Positions 22,101 through 34,373 of a DNA stretch of 64,000 nucleotides are shown piece after piece. Position 1 is the stretch's first letter; each line of letters begins with the position of its first letter. A program made the translations under genes and the position numbers. This DNA is from Anaspis maculata (taxonomy: Eukaryota > Arthropoda > Insecta > Coleoptera > Scraptiidae). The DNA lies in assembly GCA_949128115.1 (NCBI GenBank), contig OX421961.1, forward strand, positions 120,655,050-120,719,049, read 5' to 3'. The notes below the pieces were generated by a model. The model was given only the letters and a program-made list of their open reading frames with translations, was not told where the DNA came from and did not search any database.

Positions 22101-24435
22101 AGCTGAGCAAGTAAATAGTAATTGGATTAAATTATTACAGTGATGATACAGACTTTCATTTCCGGATTTTACAGGGATGGATAAAACAGTATCCCTCTCC
22201 TGGCGTATGTTGCTAACTTGACCGGTTTCTTAAGATTAATTTTCTTGGGAAGTCTGCAACTGAAGGGCTGGAAGATGAGACTATGAGAGTGCGCAGTTGA
22301 AATTGCAATTGACCAGAGTCTAAAACACTAAAATTTTATTTCAGCAACCAATTTTTCTGTCTTAATTTTGAATACAATATTTCAGTACTTCCTGCCGGCA
22401 ATCGCAAGACCTTTTGTGCCGGTTGTCGAAAAAACCGATCGCGAGCCGACATTCCTGGCCGAAGATCCCATAGACATCCTGCTTCAAGGCAAGTACAACC
22501 AAATACCTTTCATGACTGGTTTCACCACTGCCGAAGGAATGCGCTTCGAATTCTTCAAAAACTTGGACGACGACTTGAAATTGGATTTCGAATACAACAT
22601 CCCGCACACGCTTGGCTACAAAATGGGAGACAAGGCGAACAAAGCTCTTGCCGCTAAAGTCAAGAAATTTTACTACGGAGATGAGACTCCATCAAGACAA
22701 AACATAGACATGTACTTTGACGTAAGTGGTTTTTTAACGCAAATTGAACGAAACGTGAAGCCCTAGGTAATGCTATAGTAGTGGCCATATCATATCTATA
22801 CAGGATGACCCAACGGACACAACGGCCACGGGGGTCCGTTGGCATCCCCCCTGTGATGTGCTCAAAAAAAGCTCAGATTTTGTTTTTAGGGGGACATCTG
22901 AACCGTACCCCTTACCCCCACCCACTGCAACTTTAAAATTTCCAATGACACCATTTATTTTACGATGCATCAAATCAAATGCATTTTTGGAAGAAATATT
23001 TTTTAAATTTACAACCCCACCCGCCTTCTTCCTAAAATTCTCTGACTGTCCTATTTTGTATTCTTCTCAATTCTCTTCACTTTAATCAGCGTCATCCTAG
23101 ATAGAATCGAAGGAGAAAATTTTCGGTAAAAAAAAGTCCTACCCAAATTCACCTTTTTGTTCTCCTCCATTCCAAATTCGAAATTTAACAAGACGTCACC
23201 TATTTTGTGATATATCGAATCAAGGGGCATTCAATTCTACCTATTCCTGGAAATATTTTTCAAAATTTTCAACCCCTCCCCCAATACATTGAACATCGGA
23301 GTATTTTATGGGGGAAAGGGGGATTTTTGGACATTTTGAAAATATTTTATTCAGGAACAAAGTTTAATTCTCTTCAATTTGAAGTTAGGATAGGGGGGGT
23401 GAGGGGGCTATAGATAGACATTTCCAATTGTATATGTCAGATGTCTCCCTCGATATGAAAATCGACCTGTCCGAGCTTTTTCCAAAAAAATGAGGTGAAA
23501 TGCCCAAAAACCCTTTTGTTGTGTTTTCGATGGGTTACCCTGTATAGGTATGTGGTATGTAGTAGCAGTAAGTAGTTGGAGATTGCATGTTCTGGAACCA
23601 AAGTGTTGGAGGAGAAGGAATACGACGGTGAGAAATTTCTACGACACAGTTTGCCTCTTCGAAGGATGAATTATAAAATTCTATATCCATCTTTCTCAAT
23701 CAACTCAACAAGTACCTACTATCTCCTACTACTATTTTGTACTACTAAAACTATCGAGTACTTATCTATGTATTAGTAGTTGATCAATTATTATTAGGTG
23801 TTAGTAAGCGAAGAAACTAATAATCAGTATTCAGTAACGAAAAAAAAAATACCAATTGTAACTGCTTTGTTACAGATGATGTCAGAGTCAGCATTCAGGT
23901 ACGACATCATAGTGGGAGTTGAAAAACTCCTCCTCAAATCGCAATGTCCCATCTACGTCTACCAAATGTCTATCGAAACTGGATTGAACTTCTTCAAAGT
24001 AATTGGGAAAATGACTGGAAAAGGTACACATTCAGGAAAATATGCACCCACTCAACCTAGTATATTAGGCTAACTGAAGTTCGATCATCACATCTCACCT
24101 ACAACTGAACGTTCACAGGTGTGTCCCATGCCGATGACATCGGGTATTTGTTCAAAAATTTCGCGACGCCAAAAATCGAGCCCGGATCAACCGAAGACAT
24201 TGCCGTCAGACGCTTCGTGAGGTTGTGGACAAATTTTGCTGCGCACGGAAATCCGACGCCCGATCCCGAAGATCCGCTCCTGAAGGTGACCTGGAAGCCG
24301 GTCGAGAAGAAAGAGGAGTTTTATTTTCTGGATATCGGGAAGGAATTGAAGATGGATGTCAACCCGTATCCGGAAAGGATCCAGTTCTGGAGGGAGATCT
24401 ACGCGAACAGCCCTTCCGCTTCTAAACTTGCTTGA
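19180..24435 (+). CDS. Carboxylesterase (alpha-esterase-like), complete, 5 exons
   Basis: Predicted 534-aa paralog of the 10762-13625 gene. Exons: 19180-19314, 19850-20518, 22386-22721, 23876-24023, 24119-24435. Exons 1-4 have exactly the same lengths as in the paralog and exon 5 is 3 nt shorter. The start is [16 protein letters not shown] is at 105, Ser189 lies in GESAGA, Glu318 in TTAEG, and His433 in [12 protein letters not shown], so all catalytic residues are present. There is no signal peptide. The introns differ strongly from the paralog: intron 2 is 1,867 bases and holds a gustatory receptor on the other strand; intron 3 is 1,154 bases and holds a MITE (22801-23542). An AATAAA lies at 24623. 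It is likely active; the substrate is unknown. Confidence 0.95.
20726..21829 (-). CDS. Gustatory receptor (7tm_7), nested in an esterase intron
   Basis: A 367-aa multi-pass membrane protein on the minus strand, wholly inside intron 2 of the esterase at 19180-24435. Hydrophobic segments lie around residues 27-45, 54-79, 103-122, 134-160, 212-228, 247-261 and 340-358. The C-terminus carries TYFIVILQF, the TYhhhhhQF signature of insect gustatory receptors, so the family call is firm; the ligand is unknown. It is slightly short for the family. From codon 266 the frame runs through a 67-nt stretch (20968-21034) with a GTAAGG donor and a TTGCAATGCAATTCAG acceptor. It looks like an old intron now read in frame, and splicing it out would produce an immediate TAG. 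The gene may therefore carry a 22-residue insertion or be recently disabled. Confidence 0.88.
   Translation of the reverse strand: MFSKLMKIGLVFGLTPRPKSSFFQKTYSVLLVSILLSATVAAGIFRKPFYPSFTPVKLVIVILTQIIQTLFSLYTVLGMNFWKRKLAHKFFENLKNSPFQKLKFELFFVNLTFSIVAGYFSYFWTEVLGWNFYKQYFVAVVQLYMQIHCAVLMSVIVRIYVWKFNEVKLNLIKLIRHDGGGKFWNEIQDIQKRYLWLKESIDKFNAVFGWPLLFIIFYAGLLLLNYLDDIFKNSYGYDSGNLEGVVASNVCQLLMVLVPVYFTDSVRVVLILHFQISTVIVILQCNSVAHLGRNSIFLCCKLQKCFPNSSKERKEVGRLIKLITYNPLELNAAGFFVVDKSTIFHISGTLTTYFIVILQFNGSPFNS
20968..21034 (-). other. Candidate vestigial intron inside the gustatory receptor
   Basis: The minus-strand sequence begins GTAAGGGTAG and ends TGCAATTCAG. It is 67 nt, similar to the 55-56 nt introns of the esterase at 10762. 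It lies between the sixth and seventh membrane segments, where gustatory receptors commonly have an intron. The exon side reads TTCA before GTAAGG. One extra G at the junction would restore the frame after splicing; as it stands, splicing gives Trp-His-Ile then TAG. Confidence 0.5.
22801..23542. mobile_element. MITE in esterase intron 3
   Basis: The termini CAGGATGACCCA and, inverted, CAGGGTAACCCA are flanked by TATA on both sides. The interior contains CCCCACCC-type pyrimidine-rich blocks shared with 60890-61735, and in part with 25992-26329, so this is one family. Confidence 0.75.
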
Positions 24436-24622
24436 GTTAGATTGTTGGCAAAAAAAATTGAGGTTTTATTATTTCTGAAGTTATTTTACTTACTTAAATT
24501 CAATTTTACTGTATACAATGCATCTTAATCTAAATATTTCGAAATCGTTTCACTTGGTTTAATATGGCGGGCGTTTAGGCTTATCTTTTGGTTTATTATA
24601 TGCGTTAGTTCAGATCCATAGA

Positions 24623-24628
24623 AATAAA
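24623..24628 (+). other. Polyadenylation signal of the second complete esterase
   Basis: AATAAA lies about 190 bases after the TGA at 24433-24435, followed by an A-run. It is the nearest canonical signal. Confidence 0.6.
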
Positions 24629-24639
24629 AAAAAACTGAA

Positions 24640-25980
24640 GGTTCTCGACTCCTCGTTCAGGAGGAATTACGTGAGAAGACGAACGGACGGTATTGGACCT
24701 TGGATGGCCAAGCTTCAAGGTTCTCTGGGGAAAATGTGCTAAAAAAAGATTACCGGGAAACCTGAACAAATGCAGACCTGCTTATGCTGCATTCACATAT
24801 TGGCAGGATTTAAGTGAAACTTTTTCAGGATTAGCCTCTTCAAATAGCAATATTCCGTTACGTCTCTTGTTCAGCTTCAACTGTTCATAAGAAAAACACA
24901 TTGGGAAAAAAGTAGTTATTTTTAATGAAACAACCGAGGAAACAAAGCTCCCCGACATTATTTTTATTGAGTATTCCGATTGTTTATAATCTAATTGAGC
25001 CTTTCATGTAACAGGCACATCAATTTCGCCTCTAATTTTCTAGAAAAAAGTGTCTTATTAATCCATGACGTCACTCGGTGAACCTCGCGCGCAAATTAAA
25101 CGTGACCTACTCTACCGACATTTTATCTTCTTCGTGTAATTCAAAATATCAAATCACATGACATTTGTGACATTTATTTGAATTTGAAATGACTGCACCA
25201 GCACGATACACTACATGCCACTTCACTCGAACCAGGCAGCATACCAGCAGACTTTAGGCTACTCAAACTTGACCCAGGCTACAGATGAATGAGACCTCTT
25301 GGTACCAAACGTCAATGATGAAGTAGAGTTTGTTGTCGCCTGTGAGTGGCGTCTTACTTCGTTTTTTTCTGAATGAATAACAACTACAACACTACCTATC
25401 TCAATCGATGGGCTAAAATGAGAAATATGTACCTCAAATCTTCCACTCTACCTCAAGCACATGCAAAATGTAGGATTGGCAACAAGCAACTGAAACTGTC
25501 CACTTGAATTTTTCTGTGGGCATCCCAAGTTTTCTTTTTTTCTTCAATACCAGGGAGGTTTGGAAATATTCGAGTGCTTTTCAAGCACACAGTAAATTGT
25601 TGCGCCAATACTGTTCATCTCTGCCCACATTTCAACCCAAAACAATCAAAACACGTCATAACTGACGCACAGTTTTTTTTTTCTCAGATCAACTGTTTGT
25701 TGTCGCTCGCGCTCGGCAAAGAGTTCACCGCGTTCGCGTTACCGAGGCCGTACGAGGTCTAGCAACGGACTCTACTGCCCACCTGGCGCCATCTGTTAAT
25801 GTACCTGGGTCTCAATTTGCGTGACGTCACGCGAAATTTCCTTAATTTTTTTTTCGGGGCCTAAATGAACGCAAAAAAATTAAATAAAAAATATGCAAGC
25901 TCCACGAAGGCTTTAGTATTCAAATTCATTGTTTCTTAAAAGCCGTGGAACACCCCAATTATTTCCCATGTGAAAATGGT
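24640..25980. other. Intergenic region with no recognised gene
   Basis: Short frames only. A GC-richer patch at about 25690-25830 contains GTGACGTCACGCG, a near-palindrome. I can assign no function. Confidence 0.4.
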
Positions 25981-25991
25981 GCGTTACTATA

Positions 25992-26329
25992 CCGGGTGAT
26001 CATTTGAAAACTATCCACCTGCAATAACTCCCGATTCCTAGTCAATATTTCTTCGAGCAAAAACAGGTCGGTTTTTATATCGAGGGGTACATCTAAAACA
26101 TATATTGGCAAATTTCTATCTTCAGCCTCCTCGCCCCCACTTACCCCAACTTTGAAATTTCAAATGACACTACCTACCTTGCGATACATCAAACTCAAGA
26201 GAATTAAATTCTCATTCTGAAAAAAATGATGTCCCACTCGATATTAAAATCGACCTGTTTTTGCTCGAAGACATTTTCACTAGGTATCGGGAGTTATTGC
26301 AGGTGGATAGTTTTCAAATGATCACCCGG
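25992..26329. mobile_element. 338-bp MITE with CCGGGTGATCATTTG termini
   Basis: Arms CCGGGTGATCATTTGAAAAC and inverse extend about 50 bp through CTATCCACCTGCAATAACTC. They are flanked by TATA (left) and TAT (right), indicating a TA target. The same terminal sequence recurs at 61683-61735. Confidence 0.9.
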
Positions 26330-29300
26330 TATGGCACCAGCCAATCGCAAGGGCGGAACTCGGCGGAAACACAAAGTTGTCTTAGTAATCCCATGTGAAT
26401 TCATCTCGCCCATTTCAAAAATACGGACCCTGGAATAAATCCGGAATCAAGACGAAATCATGAAAAATTCGAGAAAATAAAGAGAAAATCACGGTGCACA
26501 GCGCATGCGTCAAACAGTTGTAGACAATCAACTCATCCTTTCTAGGTGTAGTTTTCATGTCACCCTTTGACCTTGGTACACGACCTACCTGATGTTTGTG
26601 GTAAATCGGACTTATTCAAAATGATTTCTTTGCGCCGTCCGCGTTCGTTCGATTCAAATTCTTCTAGACTAGCTTGATGTTTTAATTTTCGTACCATCGG
26701 AATGCGACGGATTATGAGAGCATATTTGTTGAAACTTTGGGGCCACGACTGCTGTGCGAGTATCAGAGTAGTGTTATGGCTTTTTGGGAATATTGTTGAA
26801 TTCGGAATCATTACAGAAGTGGTGCCGTGACCAGAATTGTTCAAGGAGAAAACCGCTGTGCAAACAAGCAAGGATTTTTCAAACGGCAAGGCGCTGTAGG
26901 AAGAAGTTGTTTCTTGTATGAGCCATTTACTGCCGGAACATCTTGTTTCATGACGAACAACTTCACTCAGAGAACGAAGTTGGGTGCTTCTAGGAGATGG
27001 AAAAGATCTTTTGCGAATGGATCTTTTACACAACACGACGGAAGAGAATATGCGCCTGCTCCTATCATCCTGAAAGTTCAGGAACACTTATCGATTACCT
27101 TCTGCCGAGTCAACAAGCTTTTCTCGCAGTCGTTTCATTCTCCATGAAACATGGTTCACGCTCAAGCATCATGCACATGAGACGTGAGACGTTTTCATTA
27201 GACCAGCCCTACCCAAGAAATGTGCTGAGACAAAAAGAACACCGAAACATCACCGCCATCGTGCAACTTGACAATGAAACAACTTTGTACCAAAAAAAGC
27301 GACGAATTGCCATTTTCATCTTGTCTAATGACGAAGCGTCTTGCCATCTTGCCTGAAGTCAACATCACTATTCTCCCAAATATTTGACTCCACCACCGCC
27401 TGGTGCCAAGAGCGAGGCCAAAAGTCTTGTTTGAAGCAGAATTGTTGCCTACACGAGGTCCAGTTTCAAGAGAATGTCCAAACACTTGGTCAACAAGTGC
27501 AATCTAGAGGCGCCCGTCTCTTGCCTGGTTCCAAAACAGTAGATTGCATTGTCTGAAACCAAAACCGTTTCCACTAACAGTTGCACTGATCCTGCTTCTG
27601 AACCACTGTCTTGAACGATTTGTCAAATATAGGAATTTGATGTTTTAATTTTTTCAAGAGTCACGTGTTAAACCCTTAGTCAAGCTTCCTGATCCCTTGT
27701 TTCATAATTTTATTTTTCTTTCTTCAGTTCTCATCAAGTAACTGGCACAATTACAACTAACTGCCTCATTGTTGGTTCACTTCAAGGTTCTTGTTCAACG
27801 TTTTGCTCGTCTATGAAGGCATTTTCTTGAATCGAGCGACACCTCCACTGCACTTGTTTGTAATTCTATATACAATAATAAGAAATCATGAGGTAGGTAC
27901 CTGATCAAAGGAAATCCAGAGAAAAACAGGAGAAACCGAAACGAAATCAGGGGGAAATCATGAGAAAATCAGGAGAAATCAGAAGAAATCAAAGGGAAAT
28001 ATGGTAAATTACCGTGAAAAGAAAAATTTAGTGTACCTACACATTTTGACCAGCGGATCGTTTGGGCAACTGACCATACCTTAGATTAAAAAAATTGTAT
28101 AGAATTTTTTGAGGGGGTTTCTGTGGGGGAGACCCGCGCCCACTTACCACGTTAACCCTGTTTCAAGTAGTTAGCGACGTGGATCGTTAACCCAGGACGA
28201 CCAACAGCTTTATGTGGTTTCCGAGGTAGAGGAACAGCGTAAGTTGTTGACACTGACGGGTAACCCATCCGTACCAATGGATCGTACCTGGTCACCAATA
28301 CTTGAGGGTGAGTTTTTCACCGTAGTTTACCGATAGAATTACATTTTTCAGCTGCAATTTGAATGTCACTGAAACATTTCTTATTCTTGTCATCATAAGC
28401 GTACAAAGACGAAATAAATCTTAAATACTGGATAACTACATTACCACTATGATCAAGACCTATCTCGCTTGTATTCAGTATTGTTGCTGCTCCAGTAACA
28501 TTTAAATCACGGTCAAAAAAATCTGTAATAGCGACACTAAACTTTCCCGATTAGTGTCCAGGAACGACACAGGAACCAATGGAGATTTCAACTGTGAAAA
28601 AAAACTAAAAGCCTTTTTCAAATCAGCTCACTGGAAAAACTGTAAATAAGCTTTATTTTGAGCTCCATCATTTGAGCTCGCTCTCGATAAGCAGATTTTG
28701 TATTTTCAACTGGAAAACTCTCGGAAGATTGAGAGAAAAATTGTAAGAAAATGTTCGAGGACCAGTTACTTCTTGCCAAAAAAAAAATTGGTCGAAATAT
28801 GTTGACGCAATAGAGGGTCAGAAATGTGCAGTTTTTCCAGGGTGGAAAACTCGGAAAACCTTCAGCCCGATTTCAGAAAATTCCTTCTCAGAAATTAATT
28901 TGATCTTTTTTCCAACTGTGACTCGCAGCAAGTCTGCACTTGAGATATTTCGTGAAGCTCACCGCATGTCAAAATTTCCTCTGCAGTCTTTTTGAAATCA
29001 CGGAATGTGCAAGTTTTCATTTTGAAAAAGTTACTGACGGAAAACCGGAACAGCATCGCATTTGAGAATGGGCCTACACGACGTCCAGTGCAATTTACTT
29101 TTGATATCAACTGGAATTTCTCAAAAAAAATTGATCCCTGAGCAGGAAAGAGCGTCTGAATTGAGTCCTGCACCAAACGCGGGTCGTCCTGGTCAAAATC
29201 CGAGTAAGCGGCCCTATCGGGTGGTAACGGCCAGGATAAAATTTGGAAATTCCTAACGCCCGACTGGGAAATCGTAAACCACTCCAACTGCAGACTTAAT

Positions 29301-29675
29301 TTGGTCTTTTGGTTCTGTTGCTACTTGCCGAGTTTGATCCAAATCCATCGGATAGATTTTGAATAAATAAATAAATGACAAAATTTCAAATGTTGATATT
29401 TTTCAATCAATAACAAGTGACAGTGGGAGAAATAGTTTCACCTGTTCTAAATACAGCTTTCTAAGGACTTCCAAATGACATATTGCAGGTCAAGTTCTGT
29501 AAAATATAGCTTCTGTCATTTTGATAGTGACACTTTCGTTTGCCAGATGACAACCGAAAACTAGTTCATTTGACGGCAGGACTCTTTCTGTAACCAAACT
29601 TCAAGTCGATCGGATCAACGGTTCGGCAGCTATTTTCGCATCATTACATAACTTTTCGTTCCAAGTGAGAGGATG
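26330..29675. other. Unassigned region, possible old repeat
   Basis: Overlapping frames occur on both strands between 26560 and 27560, the longest 175 codons on the minus strand. None shows a domain, signal or consistent coding bias. From 27650 to 29660 the DNA is AT-rich with no recognised gene. GC-richer text around 28130-28320 is not identified. This is probably aged mobile DNA. Confidence 0.35.
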
Positions 29676-30831
29676 CCCAAGCAACAAATTAGGGCCAAAT
29701 TAGGTTAAAATCTACCTCACTATTGGTCAGCGACCAATTTTCAATAGGTCGGATTTACATTTAATCGACGTCGAATTCAGGTAAGTGGGGAAAAATAAGT
29801 GGGTAATTTAAACGTCGAAAATTGGGCACATAGGTCGATTTGACTTATAGGTCAGATACCCTGTTAGTCGGCTGAACCTAAAATAAGTTACATTCTTGGT
29901 AACAATGAGTAATTTAAGACCTATTTTTACTAATTTGTGACCTGAGTCTTACAAGATACTTGAATAGGTAGGTATTATTATCCACTATGGTATTATTTTG
30001 GGTTTTCCTGACTTATAGTTGGTCATACGACTTTAAAAGACATTAGTGCACAATAGTGTTGTTGGTGTTACCATAGTGATTGAGTTTCATGGCGGACCTC
30101 CGTCCTTCATAGCAAAATATTCCTACCTACCTATAGCACGAAACATTTTGCGGACTTAGAGACTCCTCCCTGGTCATAATATTCACACGAAGGAAATATT
30201 TTTGACAAATGTGCCTCTTGCACCTCCAAATATTGCAATGCGCCTTGGAAAAATCGATTTTTTGCAGAACTTGCGGAAATAACAACTTAATTTTTTTTTG
30301 GTCAATCACAGTTTAGAGCACTAAAATGTTAATATTAAGCTCTTAAATTGAACAGTGTTTCTCGATTACACTTTTTTTGCCTGGTGCCTGGCAAAAAAAC
30401 AAGTAATTAAGGGAATACAAAAATTACAGAACAGCTTTTATCGTAATGGCGGACGTGGAACCTGCTGGAGTAAGATGGCGTGTCTGGTGATATTTCGAAA
30501 TTAGACTTTCAGGGCAAATTTACTATTGTTTTTTACTTATAGGGAAAATTTCCCTTCGAACAGGGCAAAATTACTTGAAATTCGAACTTTGAAGTCAAAA
30601 TTGACCTAATTAGGTAAATTTTACCTAATAGTCTACTCATGGTTTTTTGTTGTTATCGACTTCAGAGTCAACTTTCCCTAAATTACCGATTTGGACCAAA
30701 TTTCAACTATGAAGACCACAATTTTAAATTACGGGCTCAATAAATCGGAGTCAGAGAGCGATGCTGGTATGTCGATGTCCGCCATTTCTGACGAAAGCGG
30801 AGTTGGATTTTGAGCCGCGCCGGTGACACTT

Positions 30832-33500
30832 TTTTTTAATAGTAATAATAATATGTTTATTTACACCTTCAACAGGCCAAGTATGTAGGTACACGGTATA
30901 ACAATAGTAATAGAATATCAAAAATTAAACAACAAAAATCAATAACAATTAATAACAACATATGAGAAATAGTCACGACATATAAGAAATCGGCGTACAA
31001 AATAAGGTGACACCCGCGTCAATTATTTAACCCATTAAAGCCTAACGAGCCCATATGGAGCCACCATTTCTTGATAGAAATTATGACTGATATTTTGGTA
31101 AAAACCTTCATTTTTCAAAAAAGTGTACCTGCACCGTTTAGAATGGATAATGATGATATACACTCGCAAGAAAAAACACCTTGATCGATGTTACTTTTTC
31201 CTTGCTAGCGCTCTGAAAATACGTGTTGAATTTTTCGCCGGGAAACGATGAACTTCACTTTGATATAAATATTATTATTGATGTTATTCATGTCACAGTT
31301 GTTCTATAAATAATTTTTTGCATTCTTATATTATCATTCAAGCCTATGAAATGTTTTGTGGATGCAAAGTGCTTTTCATGTTTTTGTTTTTTGACCGCAA
31401 ACATAGCTGAGCCCATATGGAGCCACTAGGCTGTTATCGGCATAACTTGTGTCGCCGAGTTCTGAACATAACAAATTATAATTTAGTGGAATAACTCTTC
31501 AGGAAGCCATTCATCGTGCGCACGACGATGATGATCATAATAGAGAAGTGTTGGATGTATTCATAGAGCCTCCAGAAAGTCATGTTTTGACTGACGAGGA
31601 TTTAGCAGATGAGGAAGGACCTGGACTTGTTGATAATTTGAGCGGGAAAGAGCTTGCTGCAAATGCCGAAATTGTTCTGACGGATCGGATAATGTGCGTA
31701 TAGGAGGTACTCAAGATATAACTGAGGTACTGAGGAAAATCAGTTACCTGCAGAAGTCACGGAAGAGCCTGAAAATATTAGAAGACAATTAGTAGTGATT
31801 ATCAAATCCCGAAATTATTCATTTTTGGATTCAGCAGATTTGGAGCTTCCAGTTGTACATTTTCCAAGCCCAGATTACTCACAATACAAACATTTGACCT
31901 GCGTAGAAATATTAATATTTTCAATCATTTTATTTCAAATGATTTATTTGACAAAATAAGGAATGAAACGGCAAGTTACGCACAATTCAAAAATTTTCCA
32001 GATCCGCCAGTAACCGTTCAAGAACTAGAGACTTTCTTTGCCATACTGATTCTAAATGGATATAACATTTTGCCGTCCAAAAGAAATTATTAGGAGAACG
32101 CAAAAGATATAAAGAACGAGCCAGTATCTAGTGCCATGAGAAGAGACCGGTTTTCCCAAATTTTTTGCTTTATACATTTTGCCAATAACTAACTACCTTG
32201 TGGAAGAACGCGCTAAGATGTAGAAACTGCGACCGATAGCAAACATGTTGAAAGAAAAGTTCTTCGGACATTTTGTGCCAGACAAAATCTTTCATATGAT
32301 GTGTCTATGATAAGACCTTTTGATCGCCACGAGTGCAAACAATTTATACGTGGCAAGCCAGTACGGTTTGGTTCCAAAGTCTGGAGCCTGGATACACACT
32401 CTGATATCTAAAAAACTTTGAGGTATATCAGGGAAAGAATCCAAAGGCAAACATCAGATATGAAGATTTTATCAAAATTTATGATGAAAATATGGATTTT
32501 AAATATTTGTTATACCATTTTTTCACAAAATGATATGTATTACTTGATATATTTCACAATTTGATACATTTTTATCTATTCTTTGCATGGATCACGCATC
32601 ACTGTGAAACTACCCGGGTAGCGCCTAGTGGCTCCATATGGAGCCATGTCATTTGGGCAGTTTTTTTTGATAAAAAACATGGGAAATACTTATTTTCCTT
32701 GTATATGTAATAGTATTGACATGTTTTGGTGAAAAAACCCCAATTTCATCAAAATTTTTAATCTCGGTCTTAATGGGTTAAGACACTCTGAACCGTTCTT
32801 TTGAATGCGTCAAATTTGATTCCGTAAAAATCTAACTTATCGCAGTGCCTGTTGGATTCTGCCATCATGCTTTCAAGCGGTGAATGCATTGCATAATTGG
32901 TTTTGTGAGTCTCCAGTCTAAATAAATACTGGGAACGTGTGCCGAACTGCGGTACATGGAAATTTAACTTCGCGATCAGCTGAGGAGAATCCACCATTGA
33001 GTTGATCAGTTTAAAAATAAAATACATTTGAGCACACTTCCTTCTCGCCGACAACGAAGACAAGCCACAGTACTGCATGACGCCCTCTCTGTTGTCAATC
33101 TCTACGCTTTGCATTTTCAACTTATATGTCAAATACCTGAGCCATCGAGTCTGCACCCCCTCAATCCTATTAATGTGTACCGCATAATATGGGTTCCATA
33201 TAACACTGCAATATTCAACCAACGATCGAACCAGGGCTGAGTACAAAATGTTCAGCGCCCGTACGTCAGCAAAATCCGCAGTCCATCTTTTAATGCAACC
33301 AAGCATTCTATTACCTCTCGATATAATGTGATCGTAATGATATCTGAACGACAAGCGGCTATCAATGTACACACCCAGGTCCTTGATATAAGGTACAGAC
33401 TCAAGGGCACCAGCACCCAACACGTAGACCGGATCTGAACTAATCATTTTCCTACTAATAACATACAACATTCCGCATTTAATAGGCGATAGTAATCTGC
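30832..33500 (-). mobile_element. LINE (jockey/CR1-type) 3' portion, interrupted by piggyBac
   Basis: The minus-strand frame 33471-32770 (233 codons) encodes the C-terminal part of a non-LTR reverse transcriptase ORF2. The segment KDLGVYIDSRLSFRYHYD, then RGNRMLGCIKRW, and SALVRSLVEYCSVIWNP are typical of this region. The frame stays open upstream as LLSPIKCGM for a short way and then meets TAG, so the copy is 5'-truncated or frameshifted. The 3'UTR continues at 31026-30832 and ends in an ATT-rich tail. A piggyBac element entered at a TTAA four codons before the original stop. Confidence 0.85.
31031..32777 (+). mobile_element. Degenerate piggyBac transposon at TTAA
   Basis: TTAA is present at 31027-31030 and 32778-32781. 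The inverted termini are CCCATTAAAGCC (left) and CCCATTAAGACC (right, inverted), and a subterminal CATATGGAGCCAC repeat is also inverted. The interior carries remnants of a PGBD-type transposase on the plus strand: GYNILPSKRNY near 32058, RRDRFSQIFCFIHFANN near 32143, then YDVSMIRPFDRHECKQFIRG near 32300 with KPVRFGSKVWSLDT. The first catalytic Asp is retained in YDVSM. Stops and frameshifts break the frame, so it is inactive. Confidence 0.9.
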
Positions 33501-34373
33501 GGTGTGCCTATACAGCTTAAACTTCTTACTTGGAGGACATTTTCTGCTTTGCACTATTTCACAGCAGGTACTGGTAACACTGACAAGAGATGATCTGCAT
33601 GAAAAACCCCAAACAACAAAGAGCCAGCTCATTTTCTGACCTCAAAAGCCACATAAGACGGATTTCCTTCAAAGTTCACTATAATGGTACTTTCGCCCTC
33701 CTTTTGACCAGTGTTCCTTAATAAGTCAATTTTTATAGTAATTCTGACTTCAAAGGCAAATGTTCAAATTGAATAGGTCCGCTTTTTTACTAAAATAACC
33801 CTTGTTATTTACCATGACCTGTAAGGCATTGTGTAAAGTTGAAAATTACCAAATTTGGACTAGTATAAAGAGGTTATTCATAACCAGACTTTGAAGTTAA
33901 AATTAGGGTAATTTCGAAGTAATTGCGACCATAGAATTGCGACTACCGTTGATAGCCTCAATCAACCTCAGAGGTAAAATGGACTTTAACGGCGAAAGTC
34001 AAGCGAAAATGAACTAATTTTTGCCATAGATAATGCCCGAGATAATGCCCGAGATAATGCCTTATAAATTTTAAAGAATTTAAAGGCATTTTTTAGGTGG
34101 AATCTAGGTAATTTTTAACTTTCAAAAACTTTTTGAAGTCGATGGTAAATTTAGGGTTTTTGCAAGGTTAAATCTTGGTAATTTTTGATTTAAATAATGA
34201 CTTTGTGGAGCATTTGTCATATAAGGAAAATTTCATGTCAAATTCATGCATATTTCGCCTACTTCTTTAAGTCAATTTGACTTTAGCTTGGTAATTTGGC
34301 CCTAACTTGCTGCTTGGGTGGGCCGGGAAAGTAAAATGTTATTCTGGCGGGGAACTACGAGTGGCCGCCTTAA

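Larger units (their letters stand above)
29676..34318. mobile_element. 4.6-kb inverted-repeat element (outer level of a nest)
   Basis: The left end is CCCAAGCAACAAATTAGGGC and the right end inverted is CCCAAGCAGCAAGTTAGGGC; the match continues as CAAATTA. Both subterminal regions are full of short GGTAAATTTTACC / GACTTTGAAGTC-like motifs in both orientations. A LINE lies inside it, and a piggyBac inside that. No clear target duplication is visible (left flank GGATG, right flank TGGGC). Confidence 0.75.

Noticed and set aside
10762..24435. Horizontal transfer of the esterases from bacteria
   Set aside because: Conserved multi-exon structure, GT-AG introns and insect-type carboxylesterase motifs argue for ordinary vertical inheritance and tandem duplication.
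26560..27356. Frames of 106-175 codons on both strands
   Set aside because: No domain, splice sites or consistent bias; overlapping frames on both strands suggest low stop density, not a gene.
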